From: Bog-473 sp963788585
Lineage (GTDB): Bacteria; Actinomycetota; Acidimicrobiia; Acidimicrobiales; RAAP-2
Assembly: GCA_963788585.1 (NCBI GenBank)
Contig: CAWBHA010000003.1
Location: forward strand, 2,356,001-2,420,000
Direction: 5' to 3'
Length of the DNA stretch: 64,000 nucleotides
Shown here: one piece after another, positions 37,197 to 46,340 of the stretch
How positions within the stretch are numbered: position 1 is the first letter of the stretch
How the letters are laid out: each line of letters begins with the position of its first letter
The notes under the pieces: generated by a model
What the model was told of the DNA's origin: nothing
Databases searched by the model: none
What the model saw: the letters and a program-made list of their open reading frames with translations, nothing else
Position numbers and translations under genes: made by a program

Positions 37197-39095
37197 GTGG
37201 GGATACCGGACGAAGAGGTCGCCCAGGTCCGGGCGGCCACCGACATCGTCGCCCTGATCAGCGAGCACGCCCTCCTGAAGAAGGTGGGTCGCCGCTGGAG
37301 CGGGCTGTGCCCCTTCCACACCGAGAAGACGCCGTCGTTCAGCGTCAACGCCGAGGAGGGCTTCTACTACTGCTTCGGCTGCCAGGCGTCGGGCGACGCC
37401 ATCACCTTCGTGCGCGCCATGGACCACCTCGACTTCGTCGATGCCGTGCGCTTCCTGGCCGACCGGGCCGGCATCACCTTGCACGAGGACCAGGAGGCCG
37501 GTCGAGACCACAAGCGACGCTCGGAGCTGCTCGACGCGATGGAGCGGGCCGTGACGTGGTACCACGAACGCCTCGTGTCCTCGCCGGACGCCGGACCGGC
37601 GCGCGACTACCTGCGCTCCCGGGGCTACGACGGGGACGTGGTCCGCCGCTTCCGCCTGGGCTGGGCCCCCGACGACTGGGACGCGTTGGCCAAGGCGCTG
37701 CGCTTACCCGAGAACGTGCTGTCGGACTCGGGGCTCGGCTTCATCAACCGGCGCGGCCGAGCGCAGGACTTCTTCCGGGCACGCGTGCTCTTTCCGATCT
37801 GCGATCCCTCGGGACGACCCGTCGCACTGGGCGGGCGTATCCTGCCGCCTCGGCCTGGACAGGCGCCGCCCGAGCGGCCGGAACCGAAGTACAAGAACTC
37901 GCAGGAGTCACCCGTCTATTCGAAGCGCCGCACGCTCTACGCGCTCAACTGGGCCAAGCAAGAGGTGATCGCGCAGGGTCAGGTCGTCGTGTGCGAGGGC
38001 TATACCGACGTCATCGGCTTCTTCCAGGCCGGCGTGCCGTCGGCCGTCGCGACGTGCGGCACCGCGCTGGCCGAGGAGCACTTCACGCTGTTGCGCAACT
38101 TCGCCAAGCGCATCGTGCTGGCCTACGACGCCGACGCGGCCGGGCAGAGCGCGACGTCGCGCGTCTACGAGTGGGAGCGCAAGCACGAGGTGGACGTGGT
38201 GGTGGCAGAGCTGCCCGGTGGCAGCGACCCGGGGGAGCTGGCCCGCACGGACCCCGGAGCACTGGCGCTGGCCGTGAAAGAGGCGCGGCCCTTCCTCCAA
38301 TTCCGGGTGGACCGGATGCTCGGCGCCGGCGACCTGACCACTGCCGAGGGCAGGGCGCGGGCCGCCGAGGCGGCACTGACCGCAGTGGCCGAGCACCCCG
38401 ACGACCTGGTGCGCGACCAGTACGTCATGCAGCTGGCGGACCGCTGTCGCCTCGACACGGCCAAGCTCCGGGAGCGCCTGGATCACCTGCGGACCCATCC
38501 GCCGGCCGAGACATCGGGCCGCCGGCGGTCGCGGAGCCGGGACGAGGAACCGCCGTCGATCGAGTACCCCGAGGACGACGGCGAGCGGTTCGGCCCCGAC
38601 GGAGATGGGGGTCCCGACGGTCTCACGTCGGCGCTGCGACCAGGGCCGGGACTCGAGGCGCTCAAGTTGGCGGTACACCAACCCGATGATGTAGCTGATC
38701 GAGTGCACGAGGTGCTCTTCGCCGAACCTGTGCAACGCCAGGCGTTCACCGCACTGTTGGAGAGCGAAGACGTGCATGAGGCCATTGAGACCGCGTCACC
38801 GGAGGTGGCCAGCCTGTTGCGACGCGTCATAGTCGAGGAACCCATGTCGGGTGACCCCGAACTGGGTGATCCGGTGGGTTCCGTGGTGACCGGGCTTCTG
38901 CGCGGCGCGACGCGACGCGCGCTCGCCGACGTCGAGATCGAGTCACGGGGCGGTGGCGACGCGTGGCAGACCCGATCCGCCGAGACCGCTCAAGTGCGTC
39001 TCTGGCTGGACCAACTCGGAGAATCTCCCGCTGGGCGCGACGCTGCCGATCGGTTGGTAGTTTGGTTGTCCGAACGGGACCGAGGAGCAGAGTGA
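37197..39095 (+). CDS. dnaG: DNA primase
   Basis: A 632-residue primase making RNA primers at the replication fork. The zinc-binding domain has C-P-F-H-T-E-K-T-P-S-F and Y-C-F-G-C-Q-A-S-G-D. The TOPRIM core shows V-V-C-E-G-Y-T-D-V-I and A-Y-D-A-D-A-A-G. The C-terminal helicase-binding domain is less conserved, preceded by an Arg/Ser-rich linker (R-R-R-S-R-S-R-D-E-E). It is followed 19 bp later by rpoD, the usual macromolecular-synthesis arrangement, but rpsU is not adjacent. Confidence 0.96.
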   Translation: MGIPDEEVAQVRAATDIVALISEHALLKKVGRRWSGLCPFHTEKTPSFSVNAEEGFYYCFGCQASGDAITFVRAMDHLDFVDAVRFLADRAGITLHEDQEAGRDHKRRSELLDAMERAVTWYHERLVSSPDAGPARDYLRSRGYDGDVVRRFRLGWAPDDWDALAKALRLPENVLSDSGLGFINRRGRAQDFFRARVLFPICDPSGRPVALGGRILPPRPGQAPPERPEPKYKNSQESPVYSKRRTLYALNWAKQEVIAQGQVVVCEGYTDVIGFFQAGVPSAVATCGTALAEEHFTLLRNFAKRIVLAYDADAAGQSATSRVYEWERKHEVDVVVAELPGGSDPGELARTDPGALALAVKEARPFLQFRVDRMLGAGDLTTAEGRARAAEAALTAVAEHPDDLVRDQYVMQLADRCRLDTAKLRERLDHLRTHPPAETSGRRRSRSRDEEPPSIEYPEDDGERFGPDGDGGPDGLTSALRPGPGLEALKLAVHQPDDVADRVHEVLFAEPVQRQAFTALLESEDVHEAIETASPEVASLLRRVIVEEPMSGDPELGDPVGSVVTGLLRGATRRALADVEIESRGGGDAWQTRSAETAQVRLWLDQLGESPAGRDAADRLVVWLSERDRGAE

Positions 39096-39114
39096 CCGAA
39101 TTCGCAGGTCGGCA

Positions 39115-40467
39115 GTGAACGAAGATTCGGCGATCGCGATCGACGACGAGACCGTCGTGCCGCCAGTGTCGAATCACTTGCTCGCGCCGATCGCGCACGT
39201 CGCGCTTCCCCCAGGTGTGTCCCAGGTCGACTTCGACAAGGTGTTGGCGTTCGGTCGCGAGAAGGGTCACCTGACACAGGCCGAGCTGATCGACGCGCTG
39301 CACACGGTGGAGCTGACACCCGAAGTGTTGACAGCCGTGATCGACCGCGTCACCGCGGAAGGGGTGGCGCTCGTTGCGGACGAGGAAGAGGATCTCGTCG
39401 TCGAGGTGGCGCCCCGCAAGGCGACACGGAGCGCGGCGCGGACGAACGGCAGCGCCCGGAGCGACACGCAGCGGCGGGAATCCAACGGGAGGCGCTCGAG
39501 CTCCAGTGAGTCGGGTGGGAGCGCCGAGGACCCGGTCCACACCTACCTCAAGGAGATCGGGCGGGTCCCGTTGCTCAACGCCGAGCTCGAGGTCGAGATC
39601 GCCCAGACCATCGAGGAGGGGAACGACGCCGCCGGCAGGCTGGCCGCCCACGAACTGGCCCTGACGGGGGAGGGGCCCGAGAGCGACCTGCTCGACGCCG
39701 AGCAGCTGAGCCGGACCCGGCGCCAGATGCGGAAGGGCCTCAAGGCCAAGGACGAGCTCATCGAGGCCAACCTCCGTCTGGTCGTCTCGATCGCCAAGCG
39801 CTACCGGAACCGCGGTCTGGCCTTCCTCGACCTGATCCAGGAGGGCAACCTCGGGCTCATGCGGGCGGTCGACAAGTTCGACCACACGAAGGGGTTCAAG
39901 TTCTCGACGTACGCGACGTGGTGGATCCGCCAGGCCATCACGCGGGCGATCGCGGACCAGGCGCGCACCATCCGGATCCCCGTCCACATGGTCGAGACGA
40001 TCAACAAGGTCGTGTGGGCGCAGCGCCAGCTGTTGCAGGAGCTCGGGCGCGAGCCCACTATCGACGAGGTGGCGCACCGCGTCGAGCTCCCGATGGAACG
40101 CGTGCGCGAGATCCTGCGCATCAACCAGGACACCGTGTCGCTCGAGCAGCCGGTGGGCGACGAGGACGACTTCAATCTGTCGGACCTGATCGAGGACAGG
40201 GGCGCGGTGGTGCCGGACGACGCGGCGACGCGTTCACTCCTCGACGCCGCGGTGCGCGAGGCACTCGGACATCTGTCGGAGCGCGAGCAGGACGTGGTCA
40301 GGCTCCGCTTCGGTCTCGACGACGGGAAGATCCGCACGCTCGAAGAGGTCGGCAAGGAGTTCGGCGTGACTCGCGAGCGCGTGCGCCAGATCGAGTCCAA
40401 GACGCTGGCCAAGCTGCGCCGGCCCGACGCCGCGCACCTGCTCCGGGACTACCTCGAAGAGTCCTGA
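39115..40467 (+). CDS. rpoD: Primary RNA polymerase sigma factor
   Basis: A 450-residue sigma-70 group 1 factor. Region 1.1 is short and followed by an Arg/Ser/Gly-rich linker. Region 1.2 reads D-P-V-H-T-Y-L-K-E-I-G-R-V-P-L-L. Region 2 has S-I-A-K-R-Y-R-N-R-G-L-A-F-L-D-L-I-Q-E-G-N and T-Y-A-T-W-W-I-R-Q-A-I-T-R-A. Region 3 has I-R-I-P-V-H-M-V-E-T-I. Region 4 has the helix-turn-helix T-R-E-R-V-R-Q-I-E-S-K. The GTG start at 39115 lies 19 bp after dnaG. It would recognise the TANNNT boxes noted in this window. Confidence 0.96.
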   Translation: MNEDSAIAIDDETVVPPVSNHLLAPIAHVALPPGVSQVDFDKVLAFGREKGHLTQAELIDALHTVELTPEVLTAVIDRVTAEGVALVADEEEDLVVEVAPRKATRSAARTNGSARSDTQRRESNGRRSSSSESGGSAEDPVHTYLKEIGRVPLLNAELEVEIAQTIEEGNDAAGRLAAHELALTGEGPESDLLDAEQLSRTRRQMRKGLKAKDELIEANLRLVVSIAKRYRNRGLAFLDLIQEGNLGLMRAVDKFDHTKGFKFSTYATWWIRQAITRAIADQARTIRIPVHMVETINKVVWAQRQLLQELGREPTIDEVAHRVELPMERVREILRINQDTVSLEQPVGDEDDFNLSDLIEDRGAVVPDDAATRSLLDAAVREALGHLSEREQDVVRLRFGLDDGKIRTLEEVGKEFGVTRERVRQIESKTLAKLRRPDAAHLLRDYLEES

Positions 40468-40548
40468 TCCGCCGGGCCTTCGGAGCTCCTCGGCTCCGTC
40501 GAGGATGCCGGCCGCTGCTATCGTTCGGAGCCGGTTTTCTCAATCCCT

Positions 40549-40621
<73 letters not shown>

Positions 40622-40707
40622 ATTTCTCTCCGTTTTCGCTGGTCAGCGGCGGTAGGTCCAGCACCTCACCTTCCACTCCACCTTCGTCGCGCGCCACGCG
40701 CGCGATC

Positions 40708-40913
40708 TCATGAGAAGACCGGGGCGACCGTGCCCTCCTCGGCCAGAAAGGCCGCTCTTGTGACCGAGCTTGCGGCCCCGTATGGCTCGAAGATCCCGGG
40801 GCTGCGGCACTTCGCGCGTGCACGACATGCTCGGGAATGCGCTCGTGATCGAAATGGGTGATCTTCTCGCGCAGATGGAAGTCCTCGAGCAGCGTGGGTC
40901 CGCCGCGTGTCCT
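40708..40913 (-). pseudogene. Catalase fragment
   Basis: The minus strand reads G-P-T-L-L-E-D-F-H-L-R-E-K-I-T-H-F-D-H-E-R-I-P-E and V-V-H-A-R, then after a frame change G-I-F-E-P-Y-G-A-A-S-S-V-T-R-A-A-F-L-A-E-E and A-P-V-F-S-stop. This is the N-terminal heme-pocket region of monofunctional catalases, with the distal-His segment V-V-H-A-R-G changed. The rest of the enzyme is absent on both sides. It is a decayed remnant just inside the tRNA-Asn island. Confidence 0.75.
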
Positions 40914-40962
40914 TACCCACGAGGATGGTCCTCAGACCAAATTGTTTGCCGTTCCTCCCATT

Positions 40963-40979
40963 TCACCCGTTCGGGGTGA
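40963..40979 (-). terminator. Possible hairpin downstream of the HAD gene
   Basis: TCACCC-gttcg-GGGTGA forms a 6-bp stem 46 bp beyond the stop of the minus-strand HAD gene. No U-tract follows, so termination is only a suggestion. A similar hairpin sits at 41947-41962. Confidence 0.25.
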
Positions 40980-41024
40980 GGGTGTCTTCGAGAACGGCCG
41001 GTTCTTCGCAGCGAGCTGTGGTTT

Positions 41025-41693
41025 CTAGAGGCAGAGCTGGGCGAGAGGCCCGGTGTGGAATTGGTCGATCATTTCGCCGACGTCGCGATACACCTGACGC
41101 GCGCCGGCTTCGCTCAGTTCGTGGCGGCTGAAACCACCGGACTCGACGGCGACGCAGCCGATACCCGCGGAGCGGGCTGCCTTGACATCCCACACGCTAT
41201 CGCCGACAGCCAGCGCACGACGAGGATCGATGGAAAACCGCTCCATGGCGCTGAGGAAGACTTCGGGGTCCGGCTTGGAGCGTTCGACGTCATCGACGGA
41301 AGTCTGACCGTCAATGGCATCATCGGCGTCGAGCGCCTTGCGCAACGTGACGAGTTCGTTATCGGGCGCCGAAGTGGCAAGCACCACCACCAAGCCTCGT
41401 GTGTGGACCCCCCGTAAGGCCTCAGCCGCTCGGGGAAACGCGAGGACATCGCCGGTGAGTTCCTGGTACCGCAGAGGCTGCCTCGCGGTCACTTCGGGGC
41501 TGTCATGACCGAGGAGCTCGGGGAGGAGCTGTTTTCCCCCCATACCGATAAGCCGATGGATGGCATTCATCGGAGCCCACTCTCCGGACTCCCGCAGAGC
41601 TCGCGACCACGCGAGTGCGTGCAGATAGTTGGTATCGCACAGTGTCCCGTCGACATCGAAGAGCACCCCGGGGCGGAGATGGTCCGTCTTCAC
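41025..41693 (-). CDS. HAD-family hydrolase (beta-phosphoglucomutase-like)
   Basis: A 222-residue HAD phosphatase. Motif I is L-F-D-V-D-G-T-L-C-D-T-N with the nucleophile Asp, motif II V-V-L-A-T-S-A-P, motif III S-K-P-D-P-E-V-F, and motif IV A-V-G-D-S-V-W-D-V-K-A-A. A helical cap lies between motifs I and II. The substrate is unknown; phosphoglycolate- or sugar-phosphate phosphatases are the nearest groups. GTG 41693 has only a weak Shine-Dalgarno. It lies in the tRNA-Asn island and points back towards the catalase remnant. Confidence 0.85.
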   Translation of the reverse strand: MKTDHLRPGVLFDVDGTLCDTNYLHALAWSRALRESGEWAPMNAIHRLIGMGGKQLLPELLGHDSPEVTARQPLRYQELTGDVLAFPRAAEALRGVHTRGLVVVLATSAPDNELVTLRKALDADDAIDGQTSVDDVERSKPDPEVFLSAMERFSIDPRRALAVGDSVWDVKAARSAGIGCVAVESGGFSRHELSEAGARQVYRDVGEMIDQFHTGPLAQLCL

Positions 41694-42105
41694 GCCGGAG
41701 GGTCTTCGTCGCGGTTCGCCGCAGCCCGTTTTTCGCCTGTTGGCAGTCCATTGCTCTCGGTGTGGGAATCGGAGGCGGCTGAGCCGGCGTCTTCTTTGGA
41801 CTTCTCTTCTCTCACCTCGCCGCGGGCTTCTTCGGCAACCCGTTCCCGATGTCTACGCACCTCGCAGCCTTACCCTGCCGGACGAGCCGTGAACCGCTTT
41901 CGGCGAGTGAGTTTTGGCGGCGACGCCGGAGCGCGAGGCAGCTCAATCACCCGATCGGGTGAGTTTTCATCCGCTCTCATCGGGGTAGGACACTTGTCGG
42001 GCTCGTCACGCGAGCGTCTCCAGATCCTGGTCCAGAGGCGGAAATCCCCGCAGGACCAGAGAGAGAGACGGTGGTCATGAACGTGAGCAAAGGTGCGCTG
42101 TCCAC
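41694..42105. other. Intergenic region, no gene recognised
   Basis: 412 bp between the divergent HAD and haem-oxygenase-like genes. One plus-strand frame near 41730-41850 has membrane-like content (F-F-G-L-L-F-S-H-L-A-A-G-F-F) but contains a stop and no start. The only clear structure is the 16-bp palindrome at 41947-41962. It probably contains the promoters of both flanking genes, which I could not place. Confidence 0.4.
41947..41962. promoter_or_regulatory. 16-bp perfect palindrome
   Basis: TCACCCGATCGGGTGA reads the same on both strands and is followed by gttttc. It could be a dimeric regulator site upstream of the gene at 42106 or a small intrinsic terminator; the sequence does not decide. 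Confidence 0.35.
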
Positions 42106-43221
42106 ATGAGCGTCGCGACGCAAGGAAGTTCGAGTCTCATCGACGCGGTGCAAACCATTCTGTGTACGTCGCCCGCGCCCGTGCGTGCCATCCCCACACC
42201 GCCGCACGAGCAGTCGGCGTATCGAGACGTTTTCCATGGCAGGCCGCAGCTCCCGTCTCCCCGAGGTCCGATCAGCCACGCGGTGATCAAAGCACTTTCG
42301 AATCCGACTGGGGCCTTCAGAGCTCCGCGCGTCCGCACCGACGCGGTGCTCACCGACGAGGACCTCCAGTTGGCGCTCTACTGCTGTTACGAGCTGCATT
42401 ATCAGGGGTTCGCAGGCGTAGGCGACGACTGGGAATGGCACCCCGGTCTCCTACAGCTCCGCAGCGTATTGGAGTGGACGTTCGAAGAGAGTCTGCGCCT
42501 GGCGCTCCCGAACGAGAGCAGTGTCGCACCAGCAGAAGTGCCGGATGTCTTGTGGCAGCTGACCCGAGGCAACGGGTTCTCTCTGTCGGGCTGGCTGCTG
42601 CAGCACGGGACGCGGTTCCATGCGCGAGAGATCTCGGTGCACCGGTCCGGCTACCAGCTGAAGGAGGCAGACCCCCACACTTGGGCGATTCCTCGCCTGA
42701 ACGGTCGGGCCAAGGCTGCCCTCGTGATGATTCAGTCTGATGAATACGGCGGAGGAACGGAGGCGTCGATGCACTCGTCGCTGTTTGCCGACGCCATGAC
42801 GTCCCTAGGCCTTGACGCCACCTACGGGGCATACCTCGATCGTCTGCCGGCAGTCACATTGGCCACCACAAATCTGATTTCAATGTTCGGTCTCCATCGA
42901 CGCCTCCGTGGGGCTCTGGTCGGACATTTGGCAAGTTTTGAGATGAATTCGGTGGGTCCAATGGCTCGGTACAGCGCATGGCTCGAGTCGCTCGGCGTGC
43001 CCGACAGCGGCCGTAGGTTCTACGACGTGCACGTCGAAGCGGACGAGGACCACCAGTACATCGCCGTCAACGACCTTGTCGGCGGCTTGCTGGAGGCTGA
43101 GCCGGATCAAGCTGGGGCAGTCCTGTTCGGTGCCCGGGCCGTCGAATTCGTCGAACGAGTCTTCGCTGACCACGTCGTCTCCGCCTGGAGAGACAATCGG
43201 ACCTCCTTGTGGACGCCATGA
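42106..43221 (+). CDS. Iron-containing redox enzyme, haem-oxygenase-like fold
   Basis: A 371-residue protein resembling the actinobacterial iron-containing redox enzyme family (Haem_oxygenas_2). Diagnostic segments are L-A-L-Y-C-C-Y-E-L-H-Y-Q-G-F, then D-E-Y-G-G-G-T-E-A-S-M-H-S-S-L-F, and Y-D-V-H-V-E-A-D-E-D-H. These supply the Glu, His and Asp residues expected for a di-iron or iron site in a helical haem-oxygenase fold. Related enzymes carry out oxidative chemistry on fatty acids or amino acids; the substrate here is unknown. The stop overlaps the methyltransferase ATG (ATGA), so the two probably act together. Confidence 0.75.
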   Translation: MSVATQGSSSLIDAVQTILCTSPAPVRAIPTPPHEQSAYRDVFHGRPQLPSPRGPISHAVIKALSNPTGAFRAPRVRTDAVLTDEDLQLALYCCYELHYQGFAGVGDDWEWHPGLLQLRSVLEWTFEESLRLALPNESSVAPAEVPDVLWQLTRGNGFSLSGWLLQHGTRFHAREISVHRSGYQLKEADPHTWAIPRLNGRAKAALVMIQSDEYGGGTEASMHSSLFADAMTSLGLDATYGAYLDRLPAVTLATTNLISMFGLHRRLRGALVGHLASFEMNSVGPMARYSAWLESLGVPDSGRRFYDVHVEADEDHQYIAVNDLVGGLLEAEPDQAGAVLFGARAVEFVERVFADHVVSAWRDNRTSLWTP

Positions 43222-43964
43222 CGGACGAGTTCCATGACGAGGCGTCCTACGGGGCGTTGCTGGCGGACGAGTACGACGCCATTTATGGAGATGTCTTCGA
43301 CACCGACGGCGCGGTCGACACGCTGGCTCGATTGGCGGATGGCGGCAGGATCCTCGAATTCGGCGTGGGCACTGGTCGCATCGCCCTTCCTCTGGCCGAA
43401 AAGGGTCTCGATGTTTGGGGCGTCGACGGCTCGCCGAGCATGTTGACGATCCTCAAAGAGAAGCCGGGTGGCGACAAGGTCACGACCCTGTGTGGAGACT
43501 TTGCGACCACTGCCGCCGAGGGCAAGTTCGATCTCGTCGTGCTCTTGGTCAACACGATCTACGCCATGGGCTCCCAGCAGGGCCAGATCGAATGCTTCGA
43601 GAATGCGGCCCGGCACCTTGCTCCCGGTGGACGTTTCGTCATTGAGGCCTGGGTTCCCGATCCGCCCCGGGGCGATGCGCTGGGTCTCAAGGCCAGGCGT
43701 CTAGGTCGCGGTTTCGCCGGACTGGTCATACAGGATCATGATGCGGGCCGCCAGCTGCTGTCGACCACGCAGATCGTCATCGACGGAACCGGTCGCACGC
43801 GGAGCTTTCCCCTTGTGCATCGCTACGCGTGGCCGAGCGAATTGGACCTCATGGCTCGCCTGAGTGGGATGACGCTTGAGAACCGCTGGGCAGATTGGCA
43901 CGGTCACCCGTTCGACGCTCGCAGCACGGACCACGTTTCGGTGTGGCGATCGCCATTGTCGTAA
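43218..43964 (+). CDS. Class I SAM-dependent methyltransferase
   Basis: A 248-residue cytoplasmic methyltransferase. Motif I is I-L-E-F-G-V-G-T-G-R-I-A, motif II V-W-G-V-D-G-S-P-S-M-L, and the later strands are F-D-L-V-V-L-L-V-N-T and L-A-P-G-G-R-F-V-I-E-A. The substrate is not evident. ATG 43218 overlaps the stop of the haem-oxygenase-like gene, a strong sign of co-translation. It lies in the tRNA-Asn island. Confidence 0.88.
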   Translation: MTDEFHDEASYGALLADEYDAIYGDVFDTDGAVDTLARLADGGRILEFGVGTGRIALPLAEKGLDVWGVDGSPSMLTILKEKPGGDKVTTLCGDFATTAAEGKFDLVVLLVNTIYAMGSQQGQIECFENAARHLAPGGRFVIEAWVPDPPRGDALGLKARRLGRGFAGLVIQDHDAGRQLLSTTQIVIDGTGRTRSFPLVHRYAWPSELDLMARLSGMTLENRWADWHGHPFDARSTDHVSVWRSPLS

Positions 43965-44095
43965 ATGGTGCGGCCATGACTGCGAGGGATCACTGAGAGT
44001 GCCTGACCAGACGGAGACCGTGGCCTTCAACCGACGAATTCGGGTCGCAACCCACAACCGACGATTCGAGCAGACGACGTGAACACAGAGACCAG

Positions 44096-44989
44096 ATGAG
44101 AGTCCTCGTGGCAGGATCGACGGGATTCGTAGGTCAAAAGCTGTGCCCGGCTTTGACCGAGGCAGGGCATGAGGTCCTGGCCATGACACGTCGGCCGGAG
44201 GGCTACCGCGGCGGCGGCGAGCCGGTCAGGGGAGACGTCGCAGACCCCGCCTCGCTCGTCGGCGCTTTGCAGGGGTGTGAGGCGGCCTATTACCTGGTGC
44301 ATCGGCTGGGGGAGAAGGACTTCGCGCGTGCCGACGCCGAGGCGGCCGCGGCGTTCGGCCGTGCTGCCGACGAAGCCGGGGTCAGCCGGATCATCTACCT
44401 GGGTGGGTTGGGCGACACGGACGACGACCTGTCGGAGCATCTGCGCAGCCGGCGCGAGGTGGAGACTCTGCTCGGCGAGAGCGGCGTTCCAGTGACGGTA
44501 CTGCGGGCCGGGATCATTGTCGGCGATGGCGGCATTTCTTGGGAGATGACGCGTCAGCTCGTCGAGCACCTGCCCGCCATGATCACGCCCCGATGGGTGC
44601 ACACGAAGACTCAGCCGATCGCCGCCGCCGACGTGATTCGTTACCTCGTTGGGGTGCTCGAGACACCGGAGACGACGGGGCGAGTATTCGACATTGGAGG
44701 ACCGGACGTGTTGGAGTACGTGCAATTGCTTCGTCGAGTCGCCGCCATCGAAGGCCGGCCTCTGCTGGTGGTGCCGGTCCCACTGCTGAGTCCGTCGCTG
44801 TCATCGCGGTGGCTCGCGTTGGTCACCGACGTCGATGTGGCGACCGGCCGTCGCCTGGTCGACTCCATGACCATCGAAGTGGTCGTGCGAAATGACAGCA
44901 TTCGTTCCCTTGTGCCTTTCGAACCCATGGACTACGACGCAGCGGTGCTCGCCGCCCTTGGCGAACGGGCAAAAGCGCGGAGAAGTTGA
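44096..44989 (+). CDS. NAD(P)-binding epimerase/dehydratase-like protein (atypical SDR)
   Basis: A 297-residue Rossmann protein. The N-terminal M-R-V-L-V-A-G-S-T-G-F-V-G nucleotide-binding loop is followed by D-V-A-D-P-A-S-L, then A-Y-Y-L-V-H-R-L-G and I-I-Y-L-G-G-L-G, and the C-terminal F-D-I-G-G-P-D-V-L-E-Y. The catalytic Tyr-x-x-x-Lys of classical SDRs is absent, as in NmrA/atypical SDR proteins of the YbjT-like type. Its role is unknown. It lies 131 bp after the methyltransferase and 10 bp before the CPBP gene. Confidence 0.82.
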   Translation: MRVLVAGSTGFVGQKLCPALTEAGHEVLAMTRRPEGYRGGGEPVRGDVADPASLVGALQGCEAAYYLVHRLGEKDFARADAEAAAAFGRAADEAGVSRIIYLGGLGDTDDDLSEHLRSRREVETLLGESGVPVTVLRAGIIVGDGGISWEMTRQLVEHLPAMITPRWVHTKTQPIAAADVIRYLVGVLETPETTGRVFDIGGPDVLEYVQLLRRVAAIEGRPLLVVPVPLLSPSLSSRWLALVTDVDVATGRRLVDSMTIEVVVRNDSIRSLVPFEPMDYDAAVLAALGERAKARRS

Positions 44990-44999
44990 GCCGACGAAG

Positions 45000-45845
45000 G
45001 TGACGAAGGCCAACTCAGACGACTCGTTCCCATCTCGCACATCGGCATGGGAGCCATCGCGGCAAGCCGTGAGTGCGCCTCGATCGACCTGTGGCTGCGA
45101 CAAGCCGACCCGTCGGCGCCGGGTCCTGGCGGCTGCCGTGACACTGACCGGGACAGGACTCCTTGGCGCCTCGCTCTCAACGAAACCCGCGTCACGTGAG
45201 TTCTACGCCCTGACGTTCTCTGTCGCTGGGACGTGGCTGGTCGGCGGCCTGGCCGTTGAGCCCCTTCGTTGGAATTCGTTGCGGGGCGAACAACGCTCTT
45301 GGGGAAGTCTGGTGGCGGTGCCAGTTCTCACCGGCGCCACCGCGTTCGGCGCCTTCTTCGGTGCTGCTGTCGTCGCCCGTCACATTCCGGTCTTGAACGA
45401 AGCACTCGTTTCGGTCCTGAGTTACGCCGAGCGCGGCTCAGACTCGTGGGTGCTGACGACGACGCTCGCCAACGGCGTCGCCGAAGAGGTCTTCTTTCGC
45501 GGGTCCTTGTTCACCGCGCTCGGATCCCTCCACCCGGTCGCCGCCTCCACAGGCGTCTACGTGCTCTCGACCTGCGCCACCCGCAATCCAGCCCTGGTCC
45601 TTGCGGCCGGGGTCATGGGAAGCGTGTTCGCAGCCCAGCGTCGCGCCACGGGCGGTCTTCTGGCGCCGATCCTGACGCATGTGACCTGGTCGGCACTCAT
45701 GCTGCGCTACCTCCCCGCACTCTTTCGCGAACCCTCGACCCGGGCCGGCAAACGCCGCCTCGGCCTGGACAGGTTAGGGTGTGCTGCGCCCGGATCACTT
45801 TCAGGCTGGCGTCGGCTCTACGGCCGAAGGGTCCGGTGCTCGTGA
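45000..45845 (+). CDS. CPBP intramembrane metalloprotease
   Basis: A 281-residue membrane protein with about six hydrophobic segments. The CPBP signatures are A-E-E-V-F-F-R-G-S-L-F (motif 1, Glu-Glu-x3-Arg) and T-H-V-T-W-S-A-L (His motif) near residues 160 and 225. CPBP proteins include CAAX-type proteases and bacteriocin self-immunity factors; which applies here is unknown. I chose GTG 45000, 10 bp after the previous stop and preceded by GGAGAA; earlier starts would overlap the epimerase gene heavily. The C-terminus is Arg-rich. Confidence 0.75.
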   Translation: MTKANSDDSFPSRTSAWEPSRQAVSAPRSTCGCDKPTRRRRVLAAAVTLTGTGLLGASLSTKPASREFYALTFSVAGTWLVGGLAVEPLRWNSLRGEQRSWGSLVAVPVLTGATAFGAFFGAAVVARHIPVLNEALVSVLSYAERGSDSWVLTTTLANGVAEEVFFRGSLFTALGSLHPVAASTGVYVLSTCATRNPALVLAAGVMGSVFAAQRRATGGLLAPILTHVTWSALMLRYLPALFREPSTRAGKRRLGLDRLGCAAPGSLSGWRRLYGRRVRCS

Positions 45846-46304
45846 GCTCCCGCACCGCGGTGGTGTCAGCCCTCTGCACCTATTGCCAGAGCGCTCCACA
45901 ACAAGCCAAATCTAGAGGCGCTGGACGGACCGTCCGTCGACGGCAGAGCAGCTCTCAGGACCGGTCGCAATACGGTTTACGAGCACAAACACTTCGCCAC
46001 AGGGGGACTCCATCGCCGGATGGCAGACCTAGGCGCAGAAAGGCCGGTCTCATTCAGTTTGGACTCGGTACGGTCCGATGCGTAAAGGGTCGCTGCGGGA
46101 CTCCCCTGCGCTCCGTGTCCTCGTTTACCTAACGGCGCCCCTTGACGCATCTCGGTGATCAGTGAGGAAGGTTTAGAAGAGTCAAGTCTCGCGCGCGAAG
46201 CATCGGAAAAGTACGGTCAATAGCGGTCCATAGCGGTATGAACAAATGGGGATCTAGCTGGGATTATTCAAGTTGGCGCTGTTCAGGATCTTGGTCCGGA
46301 TCGT
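45846..46304. other. Right arm of the island, no gene recognised
   Basis: About 460 bp before the right att repeat. I see no coding similarity on either strand and no integrase remnant. A short direct repeat (atagcggt, twice within 16 bp near 46218-46235) is the only visible structure. Confidence 0.4.
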
Positions 46305-46340
46305 CCGCTAGGTTGAGAGTTCGAGTCTCTCCCCCGGAGC
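46305..46340. repeat. Right att repeat (tRNA-Asn 3' fragment)
   Basis: An exact 36-bp copy of 40586-40621. The upstream part of the tRNA is absent here, so it is not a second tRNA gene but the distal junction of the insertion. Confidence 0.85.

Noticed and set aside
41505..42080. A plus-strand 191-codon frame over the HAD gene and the intergenic region
   Set aside because: The first third is antisense to the well-supported HAD gene and the rest matches nothing.
46305..46340. A second tRNA-Asn gene
   Set aside because: Only the 3' half is present; there is no acceptor 5' strand or D arm.
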